Source: Agapanthus africanus
Lineage: Eukaryota > Streptophyta > Magnoliopsida > Asparagales > Amaryllidaceae
Length of the DNA stretch: 64,000 nucleotides
Reading direction: 5' to 3'
NCBI GenBank assembly: GCA_030015575.1
Contig: CM057342.1
Location: forward strand, 617,549,348-617,613,347
Shown: positions 11,951 to 22,935 of the stretch, piece by piece
How positions within the stretch are numbered: the stretch's first letter is position 1
How the letters are laid out: the number at the start of each line of letters is the position of its first letter
Translations under genes and position numbers: made by a program
Notes under the pieces: generated by a model
The model's input: only the letters and a program-made list of their open reading frames with translations
Told to the model about the DNA's origin: nothing
Databases searched by the model: none

Positions 11951-12092
11951 AGGGCCAGCTGTTGTAGTATCGCATACCAAGCATCCCGAAGAGTCTCTCA
12001 AACTGTATCTGGGGAATGGCCTTCGTGAGTGGATCCGCTGTATTGTTCTTCGTGTCAACCCTCCTGACCTCGATCTCCCGGCGATCTACTAT

Positions 12093-15000
12093 CTACCGGA
12101 TCAGGTGATACCGCCTCAGAATTTGCCTGGATCGCTGATGGGACCTGGGTTCCTTGGCCAAAGCCACCGTCCCATTGTTATCGCAATACAAAGGTATTGG
12201 ATGCTCAATGGATGGAACCACTCCAAGTTCAGTAATGAACTTCTTGATCCAGACAGCCTCTTTGGCAGCATCGTTGGCAGCGATATATTCAGCCTCCATC
12301 GTCGAGTCTGCCACGGTTTCCTGCTTGGAACTTTTCCAGATAACCGCCCCTCCGTAAAGGGTAAAGACAAATCCCGAGCGCGACTTAGAGTCATCCTTAT
12401 CACTCTGGAAGCTCGAATCGGTAAAGGACTCCACTTGGAGTTCTCCGTTACTATACACCAAGAGCATCTCTTTAGTCCTTCGTAAGTACTTGAGAATGCT
12501 CTTCACAGCTGTCCAGTGACTCTCTCCAGGATCAGCTTGATACCTACTCACTACACTTAGTGAGTATGCTACATCGGGTCTGGTACATAGCATCGCGTAC
12601 ATGATAGAGCCTACAGCCGAAGCATAGGGTATCCCTTGCATGCGAGCTCTCTCCAAATCAGTTTTGGGAGACATCTCTTTGGAGAGAGTGAATCCAGAGA
12701 TCGTGGGTAAGTTCCCACGCTTGGATTCTTCCATACTAAAGCTCTTTAGTATGGTGTCAATATACCTGGATTGGGACAATCCCAATATCCTTTTAGATCT
12801 ATCTCTATAGATCATAATTCCCAGTATGCAGGAGGCATCACCTAGATCTTTCATTGAGAATCTTTGTGATAAGAAGAGCTTGACCGATTGCAGCATAGGA
12901 ATGTCATTTCCTATCAAGAGTATGTCGTCCACGTACAATACAAGGAAGACAACCTTACTCTCTGCCACCTTCTTGTAGATACAAGGTTCATATACGTTTT
13001 TGACGAAATCAAACTCTTTGATAACGACGTCAAAGCAGATGTTCTAACTCCGCGATGCTTGCTTTAATCCATAAATGGATTTAAGCAGCTTGCACACCTT
13101 CCCGCTGCTCCCACTAGCTACGAAGCCCTCTGGCCGAGTCATGTACACGCTCTCTTCTAAATCACCGTTTAGAAAGGCGGTCTTAACATCCATTTGCCAG
13201 ATTTCGTAGTCATGATATGCAGTGATGGCAAGCATGATCCGGATGGATTTAAGCATAGCCACTGGAGAAAAGGTTTCGTCATAGTCCACACCTGATCTTT
13301 GACGAAAACCCTTTGCAACAAGTCTAACTTTGAAAGTCTCCACTTTCACATCTGCACCAAGTTTTTTCTTGAAGATCCATTTGCTCCCAATGGGTTTTAC
13401 CCCTTCAGGAGCATCTTCCAAAGTCCATACTTTGTTGGTGTACATGGATTCCATCTCGGACCGCATTGCATCCAGCCATTTCACTGAGTCCCCACTCGTG
13501 ATGGCCTGCTCGAAGCTAGTTGGGTCATCATCAACCATGATGCAATCCTCGCTCCTACCATCCATGAGAAAACCGTAGTATCTCTCAGGTGGGTGAGGAA
13601 CCCTACTAGATCTGCGGAGTGGCTGGGGTTCATCGGGAACTACCGAATCCTCCGGTTCTACCAAATCTTCTGTTGTGGTTTGTACAGCTGGAACCTCTTC
13701 TAGTTCTACCTCAGAGCCGCTAATCTCTTTTGCAAGAAATTCCTTTTCTAAAAAGGTGGCGTGTTGAGCAACAAACACCCTTTGTTCCTCACTGTGGTAG
13801 AAGATATACCCTCGCGAATGCTTGGGATATCCAACAAACTTACACAAAACAGACCTTGCCTCGAGTTTGTCCGGTTTTTGTCTTTTGAAATAGGCCGGGC
13901 AACCCCATATCTTAATAAAATTAAGATATGGTCTCTTCCCCTCCCATATCTCATATGGGGTGGTAGGCACAGATTTGGTGGGAACCCTATTCAGTAGGTA
14001 TGCTGCTGTCTCCAGTGCATAGCCCCAGAAGGAAATAGGTAACTCAGCTGTGCTCATCATAGAGCGCACCATATCTAATAAGGTGCGGTTCCTCCGTTTC
14101 GATACACCGTTGTGCTGTGGTGTATATGGAGGAGTCAGCTGAGAGAGAATCCCATTCTCTTTTAGGAAGTCCAGGAATTCATTGCTCAAGTATTCACCTC
14201 CTCGATCAGATCGAAGGATTTTAATACTTTTCCCGGTTTGGTTCTCGACTTCTTGTTTATATTCTCTAAATTTCTCAAAAACTTCAGATTTGTGTTTTAT
14301 CAGGAACACATATCCGAACCTAGAGAGATCGTCAGTGAATGTAATGAAGTACGAAGAACCATCCCTGGCATGTGTAGACATGGGACCGCATACATCACTA
14401 TGTACCATTCCTAAGAGTTTCGTAACTCTTTCTCCGTGTCCCGTAAACGAAGTTTTGGTCATCTTTCCTTTGAGACATGACTGGCAAGTATCATAAGATG
14501 AAAATTCAAACGGATTCAAATATCCATCCTTATGCAACTTAGCTAGTCGTGTCGCATTGATGTGACCCAGCCTACAATGCCACAAGAAGGATTCGTCCAG
14601 TTCTGAACTCTTCCTCTTGTGTGTGTTTGTTATGCTCAGAACTGTTGATTGATTTAGAACATAAATGCCATTGCACAACGTGCCTGATCCAACCAACTTT
14701 TGGTTTAGGAAAATGTTCATAACATTATCCTGTAATACAAAATTATATCTCTCTTTACTCAACAAAGAAACCGATATAATGTTGCGTTCGGCATGTAATA
14801 GCATTCGTTCAGAATCAATGTATTACCAGTTGGCAATACAAGGTGATATTCCCCGACGGTTTTAGCTGCAACAATTGCACCATTTCCAACCCTTATGTCT
14901 TTATCACCTTCTCTAAGTTCTCTACCTTTCCTAAGCCCATATAACTGATTACATATATGGGATCCTGACCCGGTATCTAATACCCAGGACGTAGAGCAAA

Positions 15001-15154
15001 TGGAGAAACAGTTCTCTGTAACGAACACACCCGAAGAAAATGCATCAACATGTATTTTCTTCATTCGGGTGGCATGGGAATCCTGGTATTCCCCTATATC
15101 CTGTTCAGTCTTATAACTTTTATAAGAAAGAACGGAACCAGCGTTCCCTAGCAC
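12093..15154 (-). pseudogene. Copia-1 pol fossil (protease, integrase, RT, RNase H)
   Basis: The domain order is that of Ty1/copia, with integrase before reverse transcriptase. Protease has the DTGSGSH active-site motif (about 14970-14995). The GAG-pre-integrase zinc motif WHCRLGHIN lies near 14580. The integrase core has HSDVCGP, SDRGGEY and NGVSKRRNR segments (about 14400-14060). RT has the WQMDVKTAFLNG box (about 13200) and YVDDILL (about 12920-12940). RNase H has SKQETVADSTMEAEYIA and YCDNNG (about 12330-12170). The reading frame is broken in a few places, so it is scored as a fossil. Upstream of the protease I recognise no gag capsid domain or CCHC knuckle, unlike in Copia-2. The closest relative in the window is Copia-2 pol. 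Confidence 0.85.
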
Positions 15155-15613
15155 AGTATAACATGCGGGTTAGGTCAATACATCCATATTATTATCTTTA
15201 TTAAGGCATGATATGGTCGCTACCTGGAGAGAAAGAGAAGAAAACACTTTAGCGTATGCTCATGCAAGATCAGATTGGTTATTATTTTATCTAATCAGGA
15301 TGGCTCCCACTGTTTTTATCAAATCTTCCTTCAAACCTTAAAAGGAAAGACTAGCCGGGATTAATTACACCCTATAATTTCGCCAATTTTTCAGCCAGGC
15401 CAGTGTCGGTACTTTGAGGGAGGTTCTCCGTGCTTTCGCACGGACCTAATTAAAGTAAACCTCGTTTTTCCAGAGGCGTAACCCCATTGACACCTTTCTA
15501 GACACCTACTTGATCGGCTAATTGTCCTGTGTAAAACTCTCCCAGGAGTAACAATTACTTGCAGTGGGTATCAGGATCCAACTATCTCATAGAAGGTATG
15601 TAATCTCATTGCA

Positions 15614-15867
15614 AATTTCAACACTTGAAATTCCCGATAATATTTTGCCCCAAGCATCCTATGACCTTGACGGAGGTCAACAAACCACAGGGTGCAAGTC
15701 AAGTTCAACCCGTCATTTCTCGATTGAATCAAACCCACCCGCACGACCCTTGTCGGAGGTCAACAAGGTCGTACGACTACCCTAATCCAATCTGCATCAT
15801 ATGCATAAGCAGATAAATACTAGTTAGCTACCGCACACTACGCCTTGACGGAGGTCAACAAACGTAG
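15614..15867 (-). ncRNA. Copia-1 leader hairpin cluster (four stem-loops)
   Basis: Four inverted repeats occur in order: 15614-15632 (AATTTCA/TGAAATT); 15658-15691, 15743-15772 and 15838-15867, each with the inner motif TTGAC-GGAG-GTCAA or a variant, enclosed by outer arms (CCT.TG/CA.AGG, ACGACC/GGTCGT, CTACG/CGTAG). The same four occur in Copia-2 and Copia-3 at similar spacing but with different arm sequences. See the finding on covariation. Confidence 0.6.
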
Positions 15868-16010
15868 CACGAATACTAAGTAGAACTTATCTGAAATGAC
15901 GGAGGGCTACGACTGGTTTTTCTGAAAACCTATTGCGTAATGAACTTGATATCGTTGTAGAATCAAGTGAATTTTGAAATGGAGTGATTTTGAGGCTTTT
16001 ATTAGTTTTG

Positions 16011-16248
16011 CTAAAGAGGTCACTCCCGGTAAAGGGATCTCAGCTCTTTCCTTATGGAATAAGGTGCAGGATATATCATATATATCGCTATGCAAAGCAA
16101 AAGCTCCAACAGCAATAAAAAACAAACCGAGTGTTGTAGCATCTGCCAGTTTTGCTAAAGAGGTCACTCCCGGTGAAGGGATTTCGGCTCTTTCCTCATC
16201 GAATAAGATGCGGGATATATCATATATATCGCTATGCAAAGCAAAAAA
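16011..16248 (-). repeat. Tandem duplication in the Copia-1 leader
   Basis: A unit of about 95 bases, starting 'ttttgctaaagaggtcactc' and ending 'ctatgcaaagcaaaa', occurs at 16011-16105 and again at 16149-16248. A similar pair is present in the Copia-3 leader (about 35320-35410 and 35460-35555) but not in that of Copia-2. It generates short open frames on both strands that are not genes. Confidence 0.7.
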
Positions 16249-16413
16249 CTGTAGCTACCCTTTTTGAAAAATTTGATTCTACAACATCTTTTAGGTTTCT
16301 TTTCTTTCATTAATCATATTAATGAAGTTCCATCATTTAAGTCACCTAAACATCACAGATAAATACGACGTACACTTATGCCATCCGCATTCGCCTCGAT
16401 GTCCCCTCGTGCA

Positions 16414-16436
16414 CCGTTAGGTTAGGTAACTAACGG
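16414..16436 (-). ncRNA. Copia-1 leader hairpin CCGTTAG..CTAACGG
   Basis: An inverted repeat with arms CCGTTAG and CTAACGG around 9 bases. It is present at the equivalent place in Copia-3 (35731-35753) and, with one arm change, in Copia-2 (43831-43853), followed in all three by the 'gctagcgcgg..gtaaaacata' block. Confidence 0.5.
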
Positions 16437-17962
16437 AAGAGTGGGGCAGGGCTAGCGCGGGTGTAAAACATAAGTAACGTCTATATAATATATCATCTAT
16501 ACTATATACAGTATCTATCACAATATATCAAATGATCACATCACAGATATCGCAGCAGAAGAAACATATGAAATATTGGATATACTAGGATGTCCGTGTT
16601 TTATTTTGAGCCTCTATAAAACACGGATTTCACGGTCGCGATGAATAGCCAAACCCACACCCCTAGACCCCTACGAGAGCGGAAAGCAACCCTACCAATT
16701 CTAGAGTTAGGAGACCCGGACTCGACTCCTCGAGTTGGTCTCCCACTGGACCCTAGAACCCGGTTACTTGTGCTCTCCTCCTTGGGTCTATCCTAGTGCG
16801 GAAAAGTAAATAATATACAAATGGTGACATCAACCTCATCCCGGAAGTGTCCCAATAACAGAATATTACATACATTTAATTTTACATGAATGAAAATGAA
16901 AACCCTCATCTCACATAAAACCCCCGGCTATTCAAAAACGCGACGATCCAATTTAACATATCCAGCAACACATAACATCACATGTCATCAACGTAAGCAA
17001 ATATGCGCATCCCAATTGTCGTTGATATATAGCAACGAAACCGACGATATCACATATTACACTTACGGTCGCAGAAAAGAAAGTGTAAAACTACAACATT
17101 TGGAATCCACAATCTCTTTAGACATCGTAAATCCGAAATATCACATACTTCGCATTTCATGCCTAACTATATGAATTCCAGATATTGTATCACATTCCAG
17201 ATAAATAGACAGTATTAAACTTTCCGATCGAATAATCAAATACCCAAGTTTTCCCAAATAGTTCTCAACACTTGAGGGGAGTTTAAAAACATCCATCACA
17301 TGCCACAGTACCAATGATCCAGCCGTAGAAGGGTCAAGCCACGCCTCACATGTGGCAACGCCGTACTCCCCCAAACCCTAAGGTTCAAAAGGCAGTTTAA
17401 GACGGTCACATAATCGAGTTAAGGTTTGTTGTCTTCTAGAGGGTCCATTGCGTAACTTGCACGATTTAGACGTTCTTAAACTACGGAAAAAATCCAACAC
17501 TTGGAAATTTCCCGGGTCGGGAAAAAGTGAGTTATTGATATCCGTTCGGACTTTTTAATACTTTCTAAATATACGGAAAACAGAACGAAATTAAATTTTC
17601 CGATCGAATCAACGAATACAAAATAAACCCCAGAACACTCAACACTTGAGTCAGTTTAAAAATACCCAGAAATTATAACCCACAGAAATAGAGATTACAG
17701 TGCAAAAATGAGGGCATAAATCCTCTGTACTGCCGCGGATACGCGGCCCAAGCGCGGTACGGCTGCGGTTCCGCGGCGGTTTGTACGGATTATGCTCTCG
17801 TTTTCACTACAATTCTTATATTTCCCTGCAGATTTTTTTAGGCATTTTTAATTCAGAAAAATCACAGTTTTTAAAATTTGTCCAGAGAGGGGTTCATTTT
17901 GGCGTTTCGGGGTTCGTTCGGAGCTTTAACTTCGTATACTCGCCGCCTAATGATCTAGCTAG

Positions 17963-17974
17963 GCTCTGATACCA
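17963..17974 (-). promoter_or_regulatory. Copia-1 primer binding site (initiator Met tRNA)
   Basis: It reads TGGTATCAGAGC on the minus strand, complementary to the 3' end of plant initiator methionine tRNA, one base inside the 5' LTR (17976). Minus-strand DNA synthesis is primed here. Confidence 0.9.
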
Positions 17975-17975
17975 C

Positions 17976-19322
17976 TATAGGGTTACTAGGCACTCTAATA
18001 AGGTTCTACAAGGTATCAACCATGCTCGATTTAAAAAATTTAGCCGCGCCTAACAACCCTAAGCAAGATCTTGGCTAGACTATTAGGCTATCACATGCAA
18101 GTAAATAACTTTTACTACTAAGTGAATATGAAATACAACCTTTGTAGATCGGTCCTTCACTTCTAAAGTTCCTTGTTGTAGTCCCTTCGCTGCGATCATG
18201 GTTCTCCCGGGCTCTTGCATGGCTTCACGAGGCGAAAGAAGCGTCCTTACTTGAAGTCTTCGAGGCCGAAGATGATCTACGTCGAGGGAATACCAACTCA
18301 AGCTTCTACTTCACTAACTAGAGAATTAGTGAAGCAAACACCCTAAACTAAAGTGCTAGTCTAGTAGAGGATGGAGAAATAGGAAATGGGTTCTCTTTAG
18401 AATTTTATTTCTCACAATCTTTTACTCTCTTTTCAAAACCCTAGCACGCTTTTTCTTTTGCTCAAAGAAGAAGATGATGAACAAAAGAAAAGGATGAGGA
18501 TAAATGATCAAGTGAGTGAGCTAACCATGGTGAGTGAGTATCATATACTAACTCATGTAGAGACATTACCATGGCTAATCCTAAATGGTTAGGTTAGCAA
18601 AAATTTAAAGTAAAACAAAGTTAGTGGACTTTGTCAAAGCATCCATAAGCTTCTACAAGCTTCATGCTTGTGACAAAAGCTCCACTAATTTGTAATTACC
18701 TTATATAATTATTAACCACCATTTAAAATAGAATGGTGTATGTCTTGCACACCCATGTATGATGTATCATCAACCATGATACAAAATGAAAAACACACAT
18801 TTAATATATATCACATATATACTAAAGTTGTGCACATGTGAGAAAAATCCTTAAGTGAACAAATGTTAGTTAATATAAATTAGTATATCATATATACAAT
18901 TATACACTAAATTATTAAATCAACACTTGACTTAATAATCCGGTTATATCTCATATAACCGACTAACATCCAATGTATCGACTTATCGAATCAACACTTG
19001 ATTCGATAACCCGACTATATCACATAAAACCGACCGATACAAAAAGTCGTGAGAATAGAATACGGTATCACATACACGCATCATTCTCGGTCCCGCACAT
19101 ATCACATATGTGCTCCTATTTCGTTTTGCCTGAGCCAGTAAAACCTCTATGTAGGACTCTAAAGACTCATCAATACGCCGACAGTAGGTGATGATCACAT
19201 CAAGCACCCACAAGCCGTCAGCGGTACTAGCTGGACGTAACGGCTACCCGGGTATTGAGCGATCAGAAAATCAGCAAGCAAGCCCGCTCCAACTCCTGTA
19301 AAAGCCAAACGGTAACACTTCC
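17976..19322 (-). repeat. Copia-1 5' LTR, proximal part, interrupted by Tat
   Basis: Matches 7334-8681 of the 3' LTR at about 97%, then stops abruptly after 'ggtaacacttcc', where the Tat LTR begins. The intact order in the 3' LTR ('cacttcccgtacagtcc' at 8675) shows that the break is an insertion. The rest of this LTR lies beyond 64000. Confidence 0.85.
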
Positions 19323-19374
19323 TTGTTTCCTGATTTAAAATCAGAAAAGCTTATGGGAAAAGCTTCAGAAAAGG

Positions 19375-19845
19375 ATCACGTGCTTACACGTGACCAGCAG
19401 TCACGTGTGGGCACGCGACACCTAAAAGTATCGACAAGGCAAATTCAGTTTCCCAAATACGTCAAAGAAAGGGGCTTCAGAAAGAGTCACGTACTCCCAC
19501 GTGACTAGGGTCACGTGTCGGCACGTGACATTTAAAAGCAAGCGGCAAAGGCACATTGGTTCCCTGATCAAATCAAGGAAAAGGCTTCAGAAGAGGTCAC
19601 GTGCTCCCACGTGACCAGGGTCACGTGTTGGCACGTGACGCTCAAAACATCAGACTCATTCTCCGGTTAAATCAAGAAAAAGACTCCAGACGAGGGTCAC
19701 GTGCTCACACGTGACCAGGGGTCACTTGGTGGCACGTGACAGCTAAACAGCAACCAGAAGAGAGAGCGCAGAAAGAAAGAGGAAGGCTCATTCCAAGGGG
19801 GTCACGTGCCCACACGTGACCATGGGTCACGTGGTCACACGTGAC
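19375..19845 (+). promoter_or_regulatory. Ten G-box dyads in the Tat U3
   Basis: Ten near-perfect copies of GTCACGTG-N4-CACGTGAC lie in five pairs about 100 bases apart: near 19376, 19399, 19485, 19511, 19597, 19620, 19697, 19721, 19801 and 19826. Each contains two CACGTG G-boxes, the core bound by plant bZIP and bHLH factors. They lie 320-790 bases upstream of the TATA box, where enhancers of an LTR promoter are expected. The loops (cttaC, tcgg, tccc, ttgg, tcac, ccca) vary freely while the arms are conserved. Confidence 0.7.
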
Positions 19846-20163
19846 CGGCTTTCAAAGCCCATTTTGTTAACAGAATTAAATTCTGAAGGAGATTCAAATC
19901 TTTCCAAAGGAAAGCGACTATCTGGAACCAATCGAATTAAAGATTCAGAGGTGATGAAATATCATCTATCTATGGGAAAATCTCGAGTTTGGAAAGATTT
20001 CCCCTTTAAATCTAACCGAAATAACAAAGGAGAATCCCGGAACTTGAAATCCAATGGTGAATAAAATTCACCTAATAATCCAAAGGTCCAGAACGAACGA
20101 TGGATGCAAATCAAATCTCTCAATGAAGATTCGTAAAAAACTAATTGACTCGGCTGCTTCTCC

Positions 20164-20170
20164 TATAAAT
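20164..20170 (+). promoter_or_regulatory. Tat LTR TATA box
   Basis: TATAAAT within CTCCTATAAATAGGAG, itself a small dyad. Transcription would start about 30 bases on, near 20195-20200, giving the start of R. The equivalent in the right LTR is at 61927-61933. Confidence 0.7.
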
Positions 20171-20305
20171 AGGAGCCAAGAGACAAAAAAAAAATATATA
20201 TACGCAGAGGGAAGAAAGGGAGAGAGAGCCTTGATATTTTGAGGAATTTGGATCTTCTGCAAAAAGAAAACCCTAGGTAAGAAAGGGAAGGCTTTTTGAA
20301 AGAAG

Positions 20306-20857
20306 GAGAATTTAATTCTCAACAGAGTTTAACTCTGATATATAAAACAGAAGAACATATTTCTTCTCTCTTTGATAGAGGATCTGCAAAGTGCACATCT
20401 CCCCTTGAAGTTGAGAATTTAATTCTCAATGGGTCGAGATCCTACCATGCAGATCCAAAACATAGAGAGGGAACGGAAGCACGAGAATTTAATTCTCACA
20501 GAACTATAGGAATTTAATTCCTTTAAAATAAAACTAGGGCTTGACCCTGTGTTATGGGAATTTAATTCCTTCAGAACAAAAAGAAACAGGGTTTAACCCT
20601 AATTAAGAACCTAGTTCTGTTGGAACAGCGGGAATTTAATTCCCTTAATCATAATTTAACAGAGAATGGAGTTTAATTCCTTAAAAGCTTTTATTAGGGT
20701 TTAACCCTATTCAGTTCTTCATATATATGAGGAATTTAATTCCTACAGAAAATTCAGAGTCCAACTCTATTCAGAATATAAATCTTCAAAAGGAAGTAGG
20801 AATTTAATTCCTCTGAAATTACTGTCAGGGTTTAACCCTACGAGGAATTTAATTCCT
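20306..20857 (+). repeat. TTTAA-core dyad array in the Tat LTR
   Basis: About 17 short palindromes share a centre TTTAA (sometimes CTTGA, CCTAG or CCAAC) but have different complementary arms: GAGAA/TTCTC, AGGAA/TTCCT, GGGAA/TTCCC, AGGG/CCCT and AGAG/CTCT. They follow each other every 20-60 bases. A copy is at 62069-62620 in the right LTR. They lie downstream of the expected start site, so they would be in the transcript. Confidence 0.75.
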
Positions 20858-20900
20858 GGAAAAGATTAACAGATCCTCTAAACAACATACATAGAGGCAG

Positions 20901-21098
20901 GGTCACGTGTCACCACGTGACCCCCCCTAAGAGATCTACAGAAAGCCCCTTTGAGGCAGCACCCCACGTGACCCACGTGACCCTCGGCAGAAGCTTTAAC
21001 ATATAAGCATTTGAATGCCCGTCACGTGAGGGCACGTGATGCGATAATCCCAGCAGAATAAATGAAGGGAGGGCGCTCTCACGTGTTGCCACGTGACC
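20901..21098 (+). repeat. Second group of CACGTG dyads in the Tat LTR
   Basis: Four dyads with CACGTG in both arms: 20901-20922, 20961-20982, 21021-21040 and 21078-21098. They separate the TTTAA-core array from the AGTGTT array and, unlike the first group, lie downstream of the TATA box. Confidence 0.65.
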
Positions 21099-21107
21099 CC
21101 TCTCGCC

Positions 21108-21405
21108 TTAGTGTTTAACACTAAATTGAAACTCCCGAATCCAGTGTTAAAACACTGTTGGGCCCTAGTGCTCAACACTAATCAAAGAACTTTATTCGCA
21201 GTGTTCAACACTGATTACCTTAGTATTTAACACTAATCTGAGATCTCCATTGCCAGTGTTCAACACTGGTCTGTTTTAGTGTTTATGATAATTTGAAAGC
21301 CTTGTTGCTGGTGTTTAACACCAATTATCTTTTAGTGTTAAACACTAACTTGTCAACCTCATTCCCAGTGTTCAACAATGATTGCTCTGTAGTGTTTAAC
21401 ACTAA
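21108..21405 (+). repeat. AGTGTT-N-AACACT dyad array in the Tat LTR
   Basis: About eleven palindromes every 25-38 bases: arms AGTGTT/AACACT, CAGTGTT/AACACTG and GGTGTT/AACACC. They alternate between TTAGTG.. and CAGTG.. types, and a few have one arm changed. They resemble the TTTAA-core group with AGTG as arm. Copies occur at 62871-63168 and, much decayed, at 7149-7260. Confidence 0.7.
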
Positions 21406-21631
21406 GCTTTGGCCCAATTGGCTAAATGGATAGAGGCAAAGCCTCTCCTTCAATGGACCAACAAGAAGCCAATATTCCAGACATGATCGGACTTAGCCCA
21501 AGCTAGGCCATGAGTCTTCAATTCGTAGTTAACTGGGCTAATGGGCTCATAACATAATTAATCGGTCTTGATCCCAAATTGGGTCAAGGACTATTTAAGC
21601 CATTCCGGTTCTAGGGTACATCTCTTCGCTC

Positions 21632-22429
21632 CTTTGATACTTGGTATTGTAATCCCTCAATGTCTTCAAAGAGGTGACGGGTCCCAACGACCACACATTG
21701 ATATGGATTGTGGGGTCCTTAAACCCGTGTCTAATGCAAAATTCCTGGTTACGTGGAACGCGGATAACGTCACTCTTTGACCCCGCGGAAAACGCCCAGA
21801 GCGGAGCCTGGTCCTCGCCAAGCACGGCAGTGAACCCGTGTGAAGCATCCAGAGCACATACCGGACTATGGAGTCCTTAAACCCATGGACTACGACGTCC
21901 TTAACCTTGACCGAGATGTCTTAAAACTAACAATGGACCGCAATGTCCTTAAACTACCCATGGACCGTAATGTCCTTAAACTACCCATGGACCGCAACGT
22001 CCTTAAACTACCCATGGACCGCAATGTCCTTAAACTAGAACAATAGAGCCCCGCATGCTCTTTTGTCGGATCTAAACGGTCCCGTTTAAGTTGATCTTAG
22101 CTGTAAAGATGGCTAACGTATCCTTAAACCTTCAAACAGACTGGACTATGAATCCCCCCAATTAACTCTGGCTCGAGGGTACATCCCTGAACTCCTCTGA
22201 CATCCGTCGTTGTAATCCTTCAACGTCGTCAGAGAGGTGACGGGTCCCGACGGCCATACATACGATGGACCACTATGTCCCTAAACTGGAACAATGGAGC
22301 CTAAAACGCTCCTTTGTCGGATCTAAACGATCCCGTTAAGTTGATCTTAGTCTCAAAGTTAGACTAACGTATCCTTAACAAACGTTTGAGTTGATCTTAG
22401 CCTCAAGTATGGCTGACGTATCCTCAAAC
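21632..22429 (+). repeat. Long two-stem hairpins and GGAC-N6-GTCC repeats in the Tat LTR
   Basis: Hairpins 21632-21671 (CTTTGA/TCAAAG with inner ATTG/CAAT) and 22195-22234 (CTCTGAC/GTCAGAG with inner GTTG/CAAC) are one module. Three copies of a 46-base module lie at 22084-22129, 22335-22379 and 22384-22429, with outer stems GTTTAAG/CTTAAAC, GTTAAG/CTTAAC and GTTTGAG/CTCAAAC, and inner stems TTAGC/GCTAA, TTAGTCT/AGACTAA and TTAGCC/GGCTGA. Between them (21890-22030) are GGAC-N6-GTCC repeats with a spacing of about 27 bases. Conserved unpaired bases are TTGATC and ACGTATC. Confidence 0.7.
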
Positions 22430-22852
22430 CAAACCCCCAAACCCAAATCTAAGATAATACGGATTTGGACTAGTCCACGTCCTGCGGGCGGCGACATAAA
22501 TCAGTCTCCGTATACAATCCACGGGCAACCACAAACAAAACAAACATCCACGACACGAAGTGACCATCTGGAGAAGGAGAAAGTTGTTACCGCAATGCGG
22601 TAGCGTAATTAACTGCAGGGGCTTGCGCCTGCAGGGAAGAGCGTCCCCACAATCAAAAACCCCTCAAACGAGGAGGAATCTGACGAAGTCTGCTACATCG
22701 GACGCATCCGTCTAAACCTTCGATACATGGTGCCATAAATCAACTTGGCATCTTCGGAGAGGTGGACGGATAGCACCAATTAGCATCTGCCACGAGTCTC
22801 AGTGCCAAGACATCGCAGTCTTGTGCGCCGCCATTCGGAGGGGAACAGATTC

Positions 22853-22871
22853 TGGCATGCCCGGTGGGACC
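22853..22871 (+). promoter_or_regulatory. Tat primer binding site (candidate)
   Basis: TGGCATGCCCGGTGGGACC begins five bases inside the 5' LTR end. The position and TGG start fit a tRNA 3'-end complement, and the sequence resembles the TGGCGCCCACCGTGGGGCC type found in other plant Tat elements. The tRNA species was not determined. Confidence 0.6.
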
Positions 22872-22935
22872 TTTTCCTCTTTCCATTCCACACTTCGTGT
22901 GTCGTGACTCGCTAACCATCGCGGTTCGCTAATGG

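Larger units (their letters stand above)
15155..17962 (-). other. Copia-1 leader region (non-coding)
   Basis: About 2.8 kb lie between the primer site and the coding region. It shares blocks with the leaders of Copia-2 (42860-44808) and Copia-3 (about 34640-36964): a set of stem-loops, a CCGTTAG..CTAACGG hairpin, and the 'ctagcgcgggtgtaaaacata' block. Short open frames within it are repeats, not genes. The conserved but non-coding character suggests RNA signals such as packaging, dimerisation or internal initiation, which is inference. Confidence 0.6.
19324..22847 (+). repeat. Tat 5' LTR
   Basis: About 3.5 kb, starting TGTTTCCTGATTT and ending GGGGAACA just before the primer site. It matches 61087-64000 base for base with an offset of 41,763. 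U3 carries CACGTG dyads. A TATA box lies at 20164. Downstream come TTTAA-core dyads, AGTGTT..AACACT dyads, long hairpins and GGAC-N6-GTCC repeats. Two GC-richer segments (21740-21850 and 21890-22030) are the parents of arrays in the 3' region. A likely splice donor (CCTAG/GTAAGA at about 20274-20281) lies downstream of the TATA box, and Tat elements are known to splice leaders. Confidence 0.9.

Noticed and set aside
15907-16267. Repetitive short open frames on both strands in the Copia-1 leader
   Set aside because: Created by the tandem duplication of a non-coding leader unit that Copia-3 also carries.
17963-17974. tRNA-like 12-mer, also at 36965 and 44809
   Set aside because: These are primer binding sites complementary to a tRNA end, not tRNA genes. 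No cloverleaf surrounds them.
20054-20322. Short open frames in the Tat LTR, repeated at 61817-62085
   Set aside because: They overlap the TATA box and start region on both strands and recur only because the LTRs are duplicated.
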